From Oscillospiraceae bacterium (lineage in GTDB: Bacteria; Bacillota; Clostridia; Oscillospirales; JAKOTC01), in NCBI GenBank assembly GCA_035353335.1, contig DAOPZJ010000003.1:1-64000 (forward strand): 64,000 nt of DNA, written 5' to 3'. Under the pieces are notes generated by a model that made no database searches, was not told the origin of the DNA, and worked only from the letters and a program-made list of their open reading frames with translations. Positions within the stretch are counted from its first letter, which is position 1. The number at the start of each line of letters is the position of its first letter. A program made the position numbers and the translations under genes. Below, piece by piece: positions 8,505 to 16,782 of the stretch.

Positions 8505-9458
8505 ATGATAAAAAAGAGAGGTATCGTGCTCCTGATCGACGAGATCGACGATGTCTGGATGCAATTATGCAAGCAAGCGGAGTTCAATGTTCTGGGCGTT
8601 CACGAGGTCATCATGGAGAAACCCAACAGTGTCCAGAAAGTATTAAACCGTTTGGAAGAAAAACCGGTTCGGGAACAACTTGCCCGTTTTGAAAAAGCGG
8701 GAATCGAAGTCGAATTCGAACTGCATGCCGTCGAATGGCTGCTTCCTCGTTCCCTCTTTTCGGCTCAGCCCGAATTGTTCCGTCAAAATAACGAGGGGGA
8801 ACGGGTTGCCGAAAACAACTGCTGCGTATCCAACCCGGTCTCGCTCGAACTCCTCTCGGAACGGGCACGTGTACTGGCAAAACTGTTAAATCAAACCGGG
8901 CATAACCACTATTATTGGATGGACGACGCGGAAAACGCGACTTGCCGGTGCGACGAATGCCGCTGCCTCTCAGGCGCGGATCAAAACATGAAGATGATGA
9001 ACGCCATCGCCGAAGGGCTGACTTCCGCTGACAAAAACGCAAAGGCGGCTTATCTGGCTTATGCGGACGCGCTGACGGTACCGAATATTAAACCGCATCC
9101 GTCGCTCTTTCTCGAATTTGCCCCGATTTTCCGAAACCATTTTGAACCGATCACATCCGGTGATCCGAAGAACACGAAATACCGCGAACTGCTGACGGCG
9201 CTTTTAAAGATCTTCAACCCGGAAAACGCCCATATCCTCGAATATTGGCTGGACAACGCTTTTTTTTCGCAGTATAAAAAGCCTCCGGTCAAGGTTCCCT
9301 TCGACCGAAAAGTCACCCAATCGGACGTTGCTTTCTACCGCTCGCTCGGCATCGATTTCATCACCTGCTTCGGCTCCTATCTCGGAGACGACTATCGGAT
9401 TCAGCATGGACTGCCGCCGATTTCCGAATATGGCGAAATCTTGAAAAACCAGCGGTAA
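8505..9458 (+). CDS. Stand-alone DUF4838 protein
   Basis: 317 residues with no signal peptide. The central segment (YYWMDDAENATCRCDECRC, then NAIAEGLTSADKNAKAAYLAYADAL and KPHPSLFLEFAPIFR) is characteristic of DUF4838. That domain is usually found inside larger secreted proteins acting on polysaccharides, with alpha-glucuronidase-like TIM-barrel relatives. Here it is short and apparently cytoplasmic. A Cys cluster (CRCDECRC) is a family feature and might bind metal. Its position directly behind the two-component system suggests co-expression. Function is not established; hydrolysis of a glycoside is only a possibility. Confidence 0.72.
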   Translation: MIKKRGIVLLIDEIDDVWMQLCKQAEFNVLGVHEVIMEKPNSVQKVLNRLEEKPVREQLARFEKAGIEVEFELHAVEWLLPRSLFSAQPELFRQNNEGERVAENNCCVSNPVSLELLSERARVLAKLLNQTGHNHYYWMDDAENATCRCDECRCLSGADQNMKMMNAIAEGLTSADKNAKAAYLAYADALTVPNIKPHPSLFLEFAPIFRNHFEPITSGDPKNTKYRELLTALLKIFNPENAHILEYWLDNAFFSQYKKPPVKVPFDRKVTQSDVAFYRSLGIDFITCFGSYLGDDYRIQHGLPPISEYGEILKNQR

Positions 9459-9484
9459 TTGAACACCAAATTTCGCTTCGCCAC

Positions 9485-9513
9485 TTGCAAAAAATCTCGG
9501 GGTGTATTAAAAT
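9485..9513 (+). promoter_or_regulatory. Sigma-A-type promoter of the foldase-like lipoprotein gene
   Basis: TTGCAA (-35), 17-nt spacer, TAAAAT (-10). The predicted start is near 9520, just ahead of the SD GGAGG and the ATG at 9544. Confidence 0.7.
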
Positions 9514-9543
9514 AGACGGGTATTACGACTTGGAGGTCTGAAA

Positions 9544-10650
9544 ATGTCAAAAATGAAGCATATTATTGCATTATTGCTGGTGCTTGTGATGTCCGCCGCC
9601 GCCTTATCCGCCTGCGGCCGGGATACCAAACCGATTGTCACGATCAAGGGACAGGCCTTCAGCGTCGAACAGTTCCTGATGTTCCAGCTGGACGCTTACA
9701 ATACAATGGCAAATAAAATGAGCTACACCTTCAACCAGCAGAAGGACGACGGCACTTATCTGACTGTTAAAGAACAGATGGCGCTGTATAACAACATCGA
9801 CGGCAACCGTGTCGACGTCTGGATCAGCGCGACGACACTCGAGGAACTGCGAAAGGTCGTCTATTATGACAAGGCGCTTGCCGACGCCGGCATCACAGTC
9901 TCGCAAGAGGAAATTGACAAGGCAAAAGAGCAGGCAAAGGCCATCTACGATTATTACGAGGCCTATTATAACGGCTACTACACCCGCAACGGCATCAACG
10001 AATCATCCGTTGAATTTTGGCTGATTAACAGTTTAAAAGAAAACAAACTGTTTAAGAGCATTTATGACACCGACGGAACCCAGGCGGTTCCCGAAGAAAG
10101 CATCAAAGCCCACTTCGGCGAGATGTATGCCAGCGCTAAGATCATGAAAGTCCCCTATTATAATGAAAAAAGCGGCGTGGTTCTGACTGACGAACAAGTT
10201 GCCAACATCGAAACCTTCTGCCAGACTGCGGTCGAAAAGCTCAATAACGGCCAAATCGACATCGATACGCTGTATTATAATTTCCTGCTCGCCAACAGTT
10301 TGATCAAAGAAGGCGATAAAGTGGATCCGATCGCGCCGGTTCTGTTCGATTTGAGCAACAATGACTATACCACCGATATGATCACCGCTTACAAAGCGCT
10401 CCAAATCGGCAAGGCGGGATATACCAAAGATACCGATAAAGGTTATTTCTTCATCTATTTGAAAGGCGACCCGCTGACCGACGATGCCTCGAATTATTCC
10501 AATTACCGCGACGCCGTTCTGCGCGACCTCAAAGACACCGAATTCCAAAATAACATCATGACCATCACCGGAGACTACGATATCGAGATGAGCAAATATC
10601 TGATGAATAAATATCTGCCGGAAAATATCCAAAAGCAGACCGAGGACTGA
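9544..10650 (+). CDS. SurA/PrsA-like lipoprotein foldase
   Basis: A signal peptide with lipobox LSAC (Cys24) is followed by a SurA_N-like region (VTIKGQAFSVEQFLMFQLDAYN..., KALADAGITVSQEEIDKAKEQ...) and a helical C-terminal part. No clear parvulin PPIase core with the usual GGDLG motif is visible, so it resembles a chaperone-only member of the SurA/PrsA group. Such proteins help folding of exported proteins outside the membrane. It has its own promoter at 9485-9513. An ABC ATPase gene follows after 56 nt. Confidence 0.7.
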   Translation: MSKMKHIIALLLVLVMSAAALSACGRDTKPIVTIKGQAFSVEQFLMFQLDAYNTMANKMSYTFNQQKDDGTYLTVKEQMALYNNIDGNRVDVWISATTLEELRKVVYYDKALADAGITVSQEEIDKAKEQAKAIYDYYEAYYNGYYTRNGINESSVEFWLINSLKENKLFKSIYDTDGTQAVPEESIKAHFGEMYASAKIMKVPYYNEKSGVVLTDEQVANIETFCQTAVEKLNNGQIDIDTLYYNFLLANSLIKEGDKVDPIAPVLFDLSNNDYTTDMITAYKALQIGKAGYTKDTDKGYFFIYLKGDPLTDDASNYSNYRDAVLRDLKDTEFQNNIMTITGDYDIEMSKYLMNKYLPENIQKQTED

Positions 10651-10706
10651 TATTTTCCTTCCGCCGGCAAATACTAACCACGTATTTTTGCGCAGCGGAG
10701 GCAGCT

Positions 10707-11402
10707 ATGGAGATTATCTGTACCGAAAACATCTATAAGGTTTACAACAAAGGGCGAAATGAAGTCAAAGCACTTGACGGCGTTTCGCTTTCTGTTATAA
10801 AGGGGGAATTTGTGGCGGTGATGGGCCGCTCGGGTTCCGGAAAGTCAACGCTTCTCAATATTCTCGGCTGCCTCGACGTCCCGACCGGGGGACAATATTT
10901 TCTGTTCGGAAAACTTTCCGACCGTTATGACGAAAAGGAGCTCTCGGGCATCCGCAACCACCGTATCGGTTTTGTGTTCCAAAGTTATAATCTCATTCCG
11001 TCTCTCTCTGCGGCCGAAAACGTTGAGCTCCCGCTGTTGTACCGAGGCGTCGAGCGCGGAGAACGCCGCCGCCTCGCCCTCGAAGCCCTTGAAAAAGTCG
11101 GTCTTTCCGAGCGGAGCGAACATCGGCCTTCCAAAATGTCCGGCGGGCAGCAGCAGCGGACTGCGATCGCGCGGGCAATCGCCGCAGACCCGGATATCCT
11201 GCTCGCCGACGAGCCGACCGGAAATCTCGGCCGCACCTCGGGCGAGGGCGTCATGAATTTACTGACCCTCTTGAACAAAAACGGTAAGACAGTTATAATG
11301 ATTACGCACGATCCTTTGGTCGCGGCATATGCAAGCCGGGTTGTGACCATCAGCGACGGCAAAATCGCATCCGATGAGAGGAGCGCCTATGAAGCAGGTT
11401 GA
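10707..11402 (+). CDS. LolD/MacB-type ABC transporter ATPase without a permease partner
   Basis: 231 residues. Walker [11 protein letters not shown]-loop [10 protein letters not shown], signature MSGGQQQR, Walker [11 protein letters not shown] and switch MITHD are all present. The sequence is closest to the LolD/MacB/FtsE-like class that powers FtsX/MacB-type mechanotransmission permeases. Two oddities: the D-loop reads GNLGRTSGE instead of the usual GNLD, and no permease is encoded nearby. The genes on either side are a foldase-like lipoprotein and RNase HI. The end overlaps the rnhA start by 14 bp. It may work with a distant permease; substrate unknown. Confidence 0.88.
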   Translation: MEIICTENIYKVYNKGRNEVKALDGVSLSVIKGEFVAVMGRSGSGKSTLLNILGCLDVPTGGQYFLFGKLSDRYDEKELSGIRNHRIGFVFQSYNLIPSLSAAENVELPLLYRGVERGERRRLALEALEKVGLSERSEHRPSKMSGGQQQRTAIARAIAADPDILLADEPTGNLGRTSGEGVMNLLTLLNKNGKTVIMITHDPLVAAYASRVVTISDGKIASDERSAYEAG

Positions 11403-11841
11403 AATTTTCACTGACGGCGCATGCCTCGGCAATCCGGGCCCGGGCGGTTATGGCATCATCCTGAAATATAAGGGTACCGAGAAAGAACTATCGGGCGGCG
11501 AGCCGGAAACGACCAATAACCGCATGGAACTGACCGCCGCAATTGTCGCGCTCGAGGCGCTTAAAACACCTTGCGAAATCAAACTTTTCAGCGATTCTCA
11601 GTATCTGATCAACGCCTTTGAACTCGGCTGGCTTGAAAAGTGGAAGACAAGCGGTTGGAAACGCGCCGGAAACGAAGTCGTTAAGAACGCCGACCTTTGG
11701 CAGCGGCTCTCGGAGCTCACCGCGTTACATAAAGTCGAATTTATCTGGGTACGCGGCCACGACGGCCACCCCGAAAACGAGCGCTGCGACCGTCTGGCAG
11801 CCGGTTTTGCACAAAAACTTTCTGCGGAAACAAGATCGTAA
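11389..11841 (+). CDS. rnhA: Ribonuclease HI
   Basis: RNase HI removes RNA from RNA-DNA hybrids such as primers and R-loops. The 150-residue protein has the four catalytic acids in their motifs: [31 protein letters not shown] and [10 protein letters not shown] chain starting at the ATG at 11389 matches family length and has AGAGGAG 6 nt upstream. An in-frame ATG at 11374 has no comparable SD. The start lies inside the ABC ATPase gene (14-bp overlap). Confidence 0.95.
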   Translation: MKQVEIFTDGACLGNPGPGGYGIILKYKGTEKELSGGEPETTNNRMELTAAIVALEALKTPCEIKLFSDSQYLINAFELGWLEKWKTSGWKRAGNEVVKNADLWQRLSELTALHKVEFIWVRGHDGHPENERCDRLAAGFAQKLSAETRS

Positions 11842-11844
11842 TAC

Positions 11845-11870
11845 TGTAGGGGCGACTGCGTTCGCCCGCT
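11845..11870. repeat. Dispersed TGTAGGGG-type repeat, partial copy
   Basis: TGTAGGGGCGACTGCG continues into TTCGCCCGCT. It shares the TGTAGGGG end with copies at 20701-20727, 24455-24541, 39377-39472 and 46262-46292. It lies in the gap between rnhA and the importer operon. Confidence 0.6.
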
Positions 11871-11906
11871 CAAATACATAAACTAAATTGAAAGAACGGT
11901 CTTTAC

Positions 11907-12932
11907 ATGAACAAGAAAAAAACCCTCTCGCTCCTTCTCTGTGCTGCTTTGATTACAACCCTCTTCGGCTGTGCGAAACCCTCCGTTGAAAACACCGCTG
12001 TGCGCATCGCCTTTTTCCCGAACATCACCCATGCGCAGGGGCTGATCGGCTCCGCAAAAGACAGCTCCGGTTCCAGCCGCTTTGAGCAAGCGCTCAAGGG
12101 CTGTACCGTGGAATATAAATCTTTTAATGCCGGACCCGCCGAGATTGAGGCGATATTCGCCGGCGAAGTAGACATCGGTTATATCGGGCCGGTTCCGGCC
12201 ATCAACGGCTTTGTCCGTTCAGGCGGCGATGTGGTCATCATCTCGGGCGCGGCAAACGGCGGCGCGGTTTTAGTGGCACGTGCCGATGCAAATATCACTT
12301 CCGTGGCGGACCTTGCGGGCAAGAAAGTGGCGGTTCCGCAGCTCGGGAACACCCAGCATCTCTCGTTGCTGCAGCTGCTCTCGGAAAACGGCCTTGCAAC
12401 GACGTCTGCGGGCGGTACGGTCGATCTTTATGCAATTGAAAACTCCGAAATCAAATCGATGATGCAGAGCGGCGGAATCGATGCGGCACTGGTTCCCGAG
12501 CCCTGGGGCACCCGCCTGATCAACGAAGTCGGCGCGAAGCTCATTTTGGATTATAATCAAATCTGGCTAAACGGCAATTATTCGACGGCGGTGGTCATTG
12601 CCAACAAAGACTTTTTGACCGCGCACCCCGATCTCGTCGAAAAATTCCTTCAGGCGCATGCCGATATCACGAAATACATCAACCAAAACTCCGCTGAAGC
12701 GATGGCAACCGCCAATGCCCGCATCCAAGAGCTGACGGGGACCGCGCTTAAACCGGAAATCCTGACCGAAGCGGTTTCGCGCCTTGTTTTCACCAACGAT
12801 CCGGCGCGCGAGTCGGTAGAGGCGTTCATCGACCTGTCAATCACTCAGGGCTTTATCGATGCCTGCGACAACCGTGACGCATTGTTTTCGCTGGATATGA
12901 TCAATAAAATCAATACGGAGTCCTCGAAATGA
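11907..12932 (+). CDS. ABC importer substrate-binding lipoprotein, SsuA/TauA/NrtA type
   Basis: Lipobox LFGC (Cys22). The fold and motifs are of the NMT1/SsuA group: RIAFFPNITHAQGL at the start, AIFAGEVDIGYIGPVPAINGFV, GKKVAVPQLGNTQH and DAALVPEPWGTRLI. Relatives bind sulfonates, taurine, nitrate, bicarbonate or pyrimidine precursors; the sequence alone does not choose. It heads a three-gene operon; its TGA overlaps the ATPase ATG as ATGA. It is anchored outside the membrane and delivers ligand to the permease at 13674. Confidence 0.92.
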   Translation: MNKKKTLSLLLCAALITTLFGCAKPSVENTAVRIAFFPNITHAQGLIGSAKDSSGSSRFEQALKGCTVEYKSFNAGPAEIEAIFAGEVDIGYIGPVPAINGFVRSGGDVVIISGAANGGAVLVARADANITSVADLAGKKVAVPQLGNTQHLSLLQLLSENGLATTSAGGTVDLYAIENSEIKSMMQSGGIDAALVPEPWGTRLINEVGAKLILDYNQIWLNGNYSTAVVIANKDFLTAHPDLVEKFLQAHADITKYINQNSAEAMATANARIQELTGTALKPEILTEAVSRLVFTNDPARESVEAFIDLSITQGFIDACDNRDALFSLDMINKINTESSK

Positions 12933-13684
12933 ACATCACCGTCGAAGCCCTCTCCAAGGTCTTTCATAACCCCGATAAAGAGGTTTTGAAAGACATCGAT
13001 CTGGAGATCGCCGAAGGCGAATTCCTTTGTCTGCTGGGCCCGTCGGGCTGCGGCAAATCGACACTGTTGAATATCATCGCGGGACTCGACAAGCCAACAT
13101 CGGGCAGTGTTAAATTCGGCGGAGAACCGATTACCGCCCCGGGCCCCGACCGCGTCATGATCTTTCAGGAATCAGCTTTGTTCCCGTGGCTTTCGGTTGC
13201 AGACAATGTCAAATTCGGGATGAAACTTGCCAAAGTCCCCGATAAAGAGGCCGAGGAACGGGCGATGGCCTACTTGCAAAAAGTCAATCTGGCTTCCTTC
13301 CGCGACTATAAAATCAGCCAGCTTTCGGGCGGCATGAAACAGCGTGTCGCCATCGCAAGGGCGCTTTCGCTCGATTCCAAAGCTCTGTTGATGGACGAGC
13401 CGTTTGCCGCATTGGATAAGCAGACGAAAAACCTTTTGCGAGACGAACTCGAATGCCTTTGGCTGTCCGAGAAGCGGACCGTCGTCTATGTGACCCACAG
13501 CGTTGAGGAAGCGCTTTTCTTCGGCGACCGCGTCGTGATGATGAGCGCCGATCCGGGTGTGATCAAAAGCATTTTCAAAATCGATTTCCCGCGCCCGCGC
13601 CAAATCGACGCACCTGAGTTTGTCAAACTGCGCCATGATATTCTGGCCGATCTCAGAGTGGAGGTGGAGCGCTATGAAAAATAA
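12929..13684 (+). CDS. ABC importer ATPase, SsuB/TauB type
   Basis: 251 residues with Walker A GPSGCGKST, Q-loop FQESALFPWL, signature LSGGMKQR, Walker B LLMDEPFAALD and switch YVTHSVEEAL. The FPWL and DEPFAALD wording is typical of the SsuB/TauB/NrtD group. It overlaps the substrate-binding gene by 4 bp and the permease gene by 11 bp, so the three subunits are made in step. It energises import from the cytoplasmic side. Confidence 0.95.
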   Translation: MNITVEALSKVFHNPDKEVLKDIDLEIAEGEFLCLLGPSGCGKSTLLNIIAGLDKPTSGSVKFGGEPITAPGPDRVMIFQESALFPWLSVADNVKFGMKLAKVPDKEAEERAMAYLQKVNLASFRDYKISQLSGGMKQRVAIARALSLDSKALLMDEPFAALDKQTKNLLRDELECLWLSEKRTVVYVTHSVEEALFFGDRVVMMSADPGVIKSIFKIDFPRPRQIDAPEFVKLRHDILADLRVEVERYEK

Positions 13685-14450
13685 CACCCTGCTCAAGGCT
13701 CTGAAGCTATTCGGCCTGTTGGTATTGCTCGTCGCAGTCTGGCAGCTGCTCTATTTCATCATGGTGGAAAGAGCGGCTGTTTGGAAGCCGTATGTCTTCC
13801 CCTCGCCGCTCGGCGTTCTTTCATCTTTTTCAAAGTTGATTAAAAACGGAACATTACTCGCGGGCATCGGCCAGACCATGCGCCGTATCGGGATCGGTTA
13901 CGGTATCTCGATTTTGATCGGCGTGCTGCTCGGAATGCTTTTGGCACGTTTTAAAGCGCTTTCGGAATTGTTTAAACCGCTCGTATTGGGCATTCAGACA
14001 TTGCCTTCCATCTGTTGGGTCCCGTTTGCGATTTTATGGTACGGCCTCGCCGAGAGCGCAACGATTTTTATTGTGGTGATCGGCTCTGCGTTCAGTATCT
14101 GCATCGCGGTTGAGACCGGCATCCGGGATATTAATCCGATTTATATCCGTGCCGCCAAAACGATGGGCGCAAAAGGCATTGCGCTTTATACCAAAGTCAT
14201 ATTACCCGCCAGTGTTCCGTCGCTCGTCGGTGCGCTCAAACAGGGCTGGTCTTTCGCCTGGCGCGCGCTGATGACCGGTGAAATGATGATATCATCGCGT
14301 GGCATCGGACTGATGCTCTCTCAGGCTCGTGAGATCGGAGGCATCAACGAAGTCACCGCGGTTATGCTGGTAATCGTCTTTATCAGTATCCTCGTCGACA
14401 AACTTATTTTCGGCCTCATCGAAAAGCGTGCTCTCAAGTGGGCGGCATGA
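13674..14450 (+). CDS. ABC importer permease, SsuC/TauC type
   Basis: 258 residues with about six membrane helices. The EAA-type cytoplasmic loop (RAAKTMGAKGIALYTKVILPASVPSLVGALK) is the contact site for the ATPase. KPYVFPSPLGVLSSF near the N-terminus and IGLMLSQAREIGGINEV near the C-terminus fit SsuC-like permeases. The ATG at 13674 has GGAGGTGGAG just upstream and lies inside the ATPase gene. An earlier in-frame ATG at 13620 is less likely. It completes the importer. Confidence 0.94.
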   Translation: MKNNTLLKALKLFGLLVLLVAVWQLLYFIMVERAAVWKPYVFPSPLGVLSSFSKLIKNGTLLAGIGQTMRRIGIGYGISILIGVLLGMLLARFKALSELFKPLVLGIQTLPSICWVPFAILWYGLAESATIFIVVIGSAFSICIAVETGIRDINPIYIRAAKTMGAKGIALYTKVILPASVPSLVGALKQGWSFAWRALMTGEMMISSRGIGLMLSQAREIGGINEVTAVMLVIVFISILVDKLIFGLIEKRALKWAA

Positions 14451-14517
14451 TGGCGCATTCAAAGCGTCGTAAAATCGTTGACCGTTCGTTAAATGACTCA
14501 CGTTTCAAGCCCTCATT

Positions 14518-14556
14518 CCCCTCTGTGGAGGGGTGGCCCGCAGGCCGGGGTGGTTT
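14518..14556. repeat. CCTCT/GGAGGGGTG repeat, copy 1
   Basis: CCCCTCTGTGGAGGGGTGG, then a short GC stem GGCCCGCAGGCC, then GGGGTGGTTT. A second copy with the same frame and a different stem lies at 51310-51351. It sits between the importer and the PadR promoter. Confidence 0.6.
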
Positions 14557-14645
14557 CGGCATAAGCCAGGACTAACACAGGTACGTCCTATATCGTAATC
14601 GGCTGTATAGCCGATTTTTCTTTTTAAATTTTTTCATTTTGCCTA

Positions 14646-14682
14646 TTGACAAACTCATACTACTGAATATAATATAGTAGTA
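14646..14682 (+). promoter_or_regulatory. PadR promoter with symmetric operator over the -10 box
   Basis: Consensus TTGACA (14646-14651), 16-nt spacer, TATAAT (14668-14673). TACTACT (14658-14664) and AGTAGTA (14676-14682) are exact inverted repeats that straddle the -10 box. A dimeric repressor bound there would block RNA polymerase. PadR, encoded just downstream, is the likely binder (inference). Confidence 0.8.
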
Positions 14683-14721
14683 AACAACGGGTACTTCCTT
14701 GTTTGCAAAGGAGGATGTCTA

Positions 14722-15036
14722 TTGAATTCCCAATACAAAAAAGGCGTACTGGAGCTGTGTGTGCTGGCACTGCTCGAAAAGGGCGACTGCTACGGCTATG
14801 ACATCTCGGAGCGTCTCTCGTCGCGCATCGACATTGCCGACGGCACGGTATACCCGATTCTGCGCAAACTCAAAAGCGACGGGCTGGTCGATACCTATCT
14901 ACAGGAGGAAAGCGGCGGCCCGCCCCGAAAATACTATTCATTGACCAACCTCGGGCGCGAGACCTACGAAGCCGACCGCGCCGAATACCTCAAATTCGCC
15001 GATGCAATCAAGACATTATTGGGAGGAGAAGTTTGA
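14722..15036 (+). CDS. PadR-family transcriptional repressor
   Basis: 104 residues, the short PadR form: MNSQYKKGVLELCVLALLEKGDCYGYDI, winged helix with DGTVYPILRKLKSDGLV, then a dimerisation helix. The start is TTG with AAAGGAGG 7 nt upstream. Such regulators are usually autoregulated and paired with a membrane DUF1700 protein, as here. The effector is unknown. Confidence 0.93.
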   Translation: MNSQYKKGVLELCVLALLEKGDCYGYDISERLSSRIDIADGTVYPILRKLKSDGLVDTYLQEESGGPPRKYYSLTNLGRETYEADRAEYLKFADAIKTLLGGEV

Positions 15037-15128
15037 AAAATGAAATTTATCAAACTCCGGAGTTTGATCCATTTGCCAAAGGTCATGGACCAAACATCCT
15101 AAAATCATATGAAGAAAGGATCATTTCA

Positions 15129-15854
15129 ATGACGCGCAATGAATATTTGACCACACTCGAAGCCGAGCTCAGGAAAAAACATATCGCCGACACCGCCGAT
15201 ATTGTCGAAGAATACGAACAGCACTTCGCCTTCAAACTCGCCGACGGTTTTTCGGAAGAAGAAATTGCCGCAAAACTCGGCGCACCCGAAGCCATTGCCT
15301 CTCAGTTCGAAGCCGTTAAAACTGCTGCCTCTGATAAAACAAGCAAAAAAGGCGGCGGCATTTGGGCCAAAATCGGCATGGCGACTTTAATTCCGTTTGA
15401 GTGGATCGGTTTTATCCTGCTGTTTTGCTGGACGGTTGTACTCGGTGCGCTTGGGCTCGCATCTGCTGCAATCGGCATCTGCCTGATCGCTCAAATCAGC
15501 GCTTTCATGCAGTTCGCAGCGCTGCAAATGCCCTATCTGAGCGCGCTGATTCTCGGTTTGACCCTGTTTGCGCTCGCCATCGCATTCGGCGCGGGATGCT
15601 GCTACTTTTTCGCTTTCTTAAAGCAGCTTGTCCGTGCCGATCTCCGCTGGCATAAAAATGTCGTCTCCGGCGCGGCTCTCCCGCCGCTTCCGACCGCTCC
15701 GCAATTAAAAAACAAATCCGGCAGAGCACTGCGCAGAACGTTTTTAATCTCGACTGCCGTCTTCGGAATTTTGTTCGTGCTGGGCTTCGTGATCTCTTCC
15801 GTTCAAGCGGGTCATTTCGGCTTCTGGCACGCCTGGAACTGGTTCGTAAAATAG
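15129..15854 (+). CDS. DUF1700 membrane protein, PadR partner
   Basis: 241 residues from MTRNEYLTTLEAELRKK, the usual N-terminus of the family (EYEQHF, EEIAAKLGAPEAIA). Three to four hydrophobic segments follow from about residue 95. The ATG at 15129 has AAAGGA about 9 nt upstream. The frame is also open back to a TTG at 15033 that overlaps the PadR stop and has a strong GGGAGGAG. Using it would add 32 residues unlike the family, so it is given as the alternative. Function is unknown; in other Firmicutes, PadR/DUF1700 pairs respond to envelope stress. Confidence 0.8.
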   Translation: MTRNEYLTTLEAELRKKHIADTADIVEEYEQHFAFKLADGFSEEEIAAKLGAPEAIASQFEAVKTAASDKTSKKGGGIWAKIGMATLIPFEWIGFILLFCWTVVLGALGLASAAIGICLIAQISAFMQFAALQMPYLSALILGLTLFALAIAFGAGCCYFFAFLKQLVRADLRWHKNVVSGAALPPLPTAPQLKNKSGRALRRTFLISTAVFGILFVLGFVISSVQAGHFGFWHAWNWFVK

Positions 15855-15894
15855 TTTTGAACTCATTATCGCAGGAGAGGAGATAACTTTTAAA

Positions 15895-16782
15895 ATGAAA
15901 ACCGTCATCATTACCGGTGCCACTTCAGGCATCGGCTTAGAAACCGTACGCCTTTTGACCAATCGGGGCTATCGCGTGCTCGGCGTCGGACACAGCGGGA
16001 AAAACTGCTTCCGCGCAGAACAGGAGCTGCTTACCGTAAATCCAAACGCTCAAATTGCCTTTTACAGTGCCGATTTAATGCAGCAACGTCAAGTGTTGCG
16101 CGTCGTTGAGGAACTCTCAGTCGAGCTTGATAAAACCGGTGGCGAACTGCACGCACTCATCAACAATGCGGGCGCGGTGCGCAGTTGGTATACCACCACC
16201 GAGGAGGGCTACGAACAGCAGTTCGCCCTCAACCATCTCGCGGGCTTTTTGCTGACCGCAAAATTGCTGCCTTATCTGCAAAAAGGGAAGGGGAGGGTCA
16301 TCATGACCGGCAGCGGTTCCCATAAGGGCATCAAAATACATTGGGACGATGTGATGCTGCGCCGCGGATATAACCCCCTGACCGCTTATAAACAATCAAA
16401 ACTCTGCAACATCCTTTTCGCCAAAGGGCTCAGCGACCGAAATCTCGGAATCCATTCCTACACGGTCGATCCGGGGCTTGTTAAGACCGACATCGGCAAT
16501 AAGCAGACCGGCGGTTTCGTCAATCTGATTTGGTCGATGCGCAAGCGAAGCGGTGTGACACCCGAAATCCCCGCAAAGACCTACTTATATCTCTGCGAGC
16601 AGGACCCCGCTCCGACCGGATTATATTATCATTACAAACTGTCACGGCGCCCGCCGATTTGCGAAATTCCTTACAGCAAACAGGTGACAAGCGAAAACGC
16701 CACCCGACTCTTCACCCTCAGCGAGAAGCTCTGCGGAATAGAATTTGAAACAACTTTATCCGAAAGGAAGGCCGTATCATGA
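15895..16782 (+). CDS. Short-chain dehydrogenase/reductase
   Basis: 295 residues. Rossmann nucleotide site TGATSGIG near residues 7-14, NNAG motif, active Ser in MTGSGSH and catalytic pair YKQSK. The layout resembles retinol dehydrogenase-like or protochlorophyllide reductase-like SDRs acting on lipophilic substrates, but the substrate cannot be read from sequence. Its last four bases overlap the next SDR start (ATGA), so the two are coupled. Confidence 0.88.
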   Translation: MKTVIITGATSGIGLETVRLLTNRGYRVLGVGHSGKNCFRAEQELLTVNPNAQIAFYSADLMQQRQVLRVVEELSVELDKTGGELHALINNAGAVRSWYTTTEEGYEQQFALNHLAGFLLTAKLLPYLQKGKGRVIMTGSGSHKGIKIHWDDVMLRRGYNPLTAYKQSKLCNILFAKGLSDRNLGIHSYTVDPGLVKTDIGNKQTGGFVNLIWSMRKRSGVTPEIPAKTYLYLCEQDPAPTGLYYHYKLSRRPPICEIPYSKQVTSENATRLFTLSEKLCGIEFETTLSERKAVS

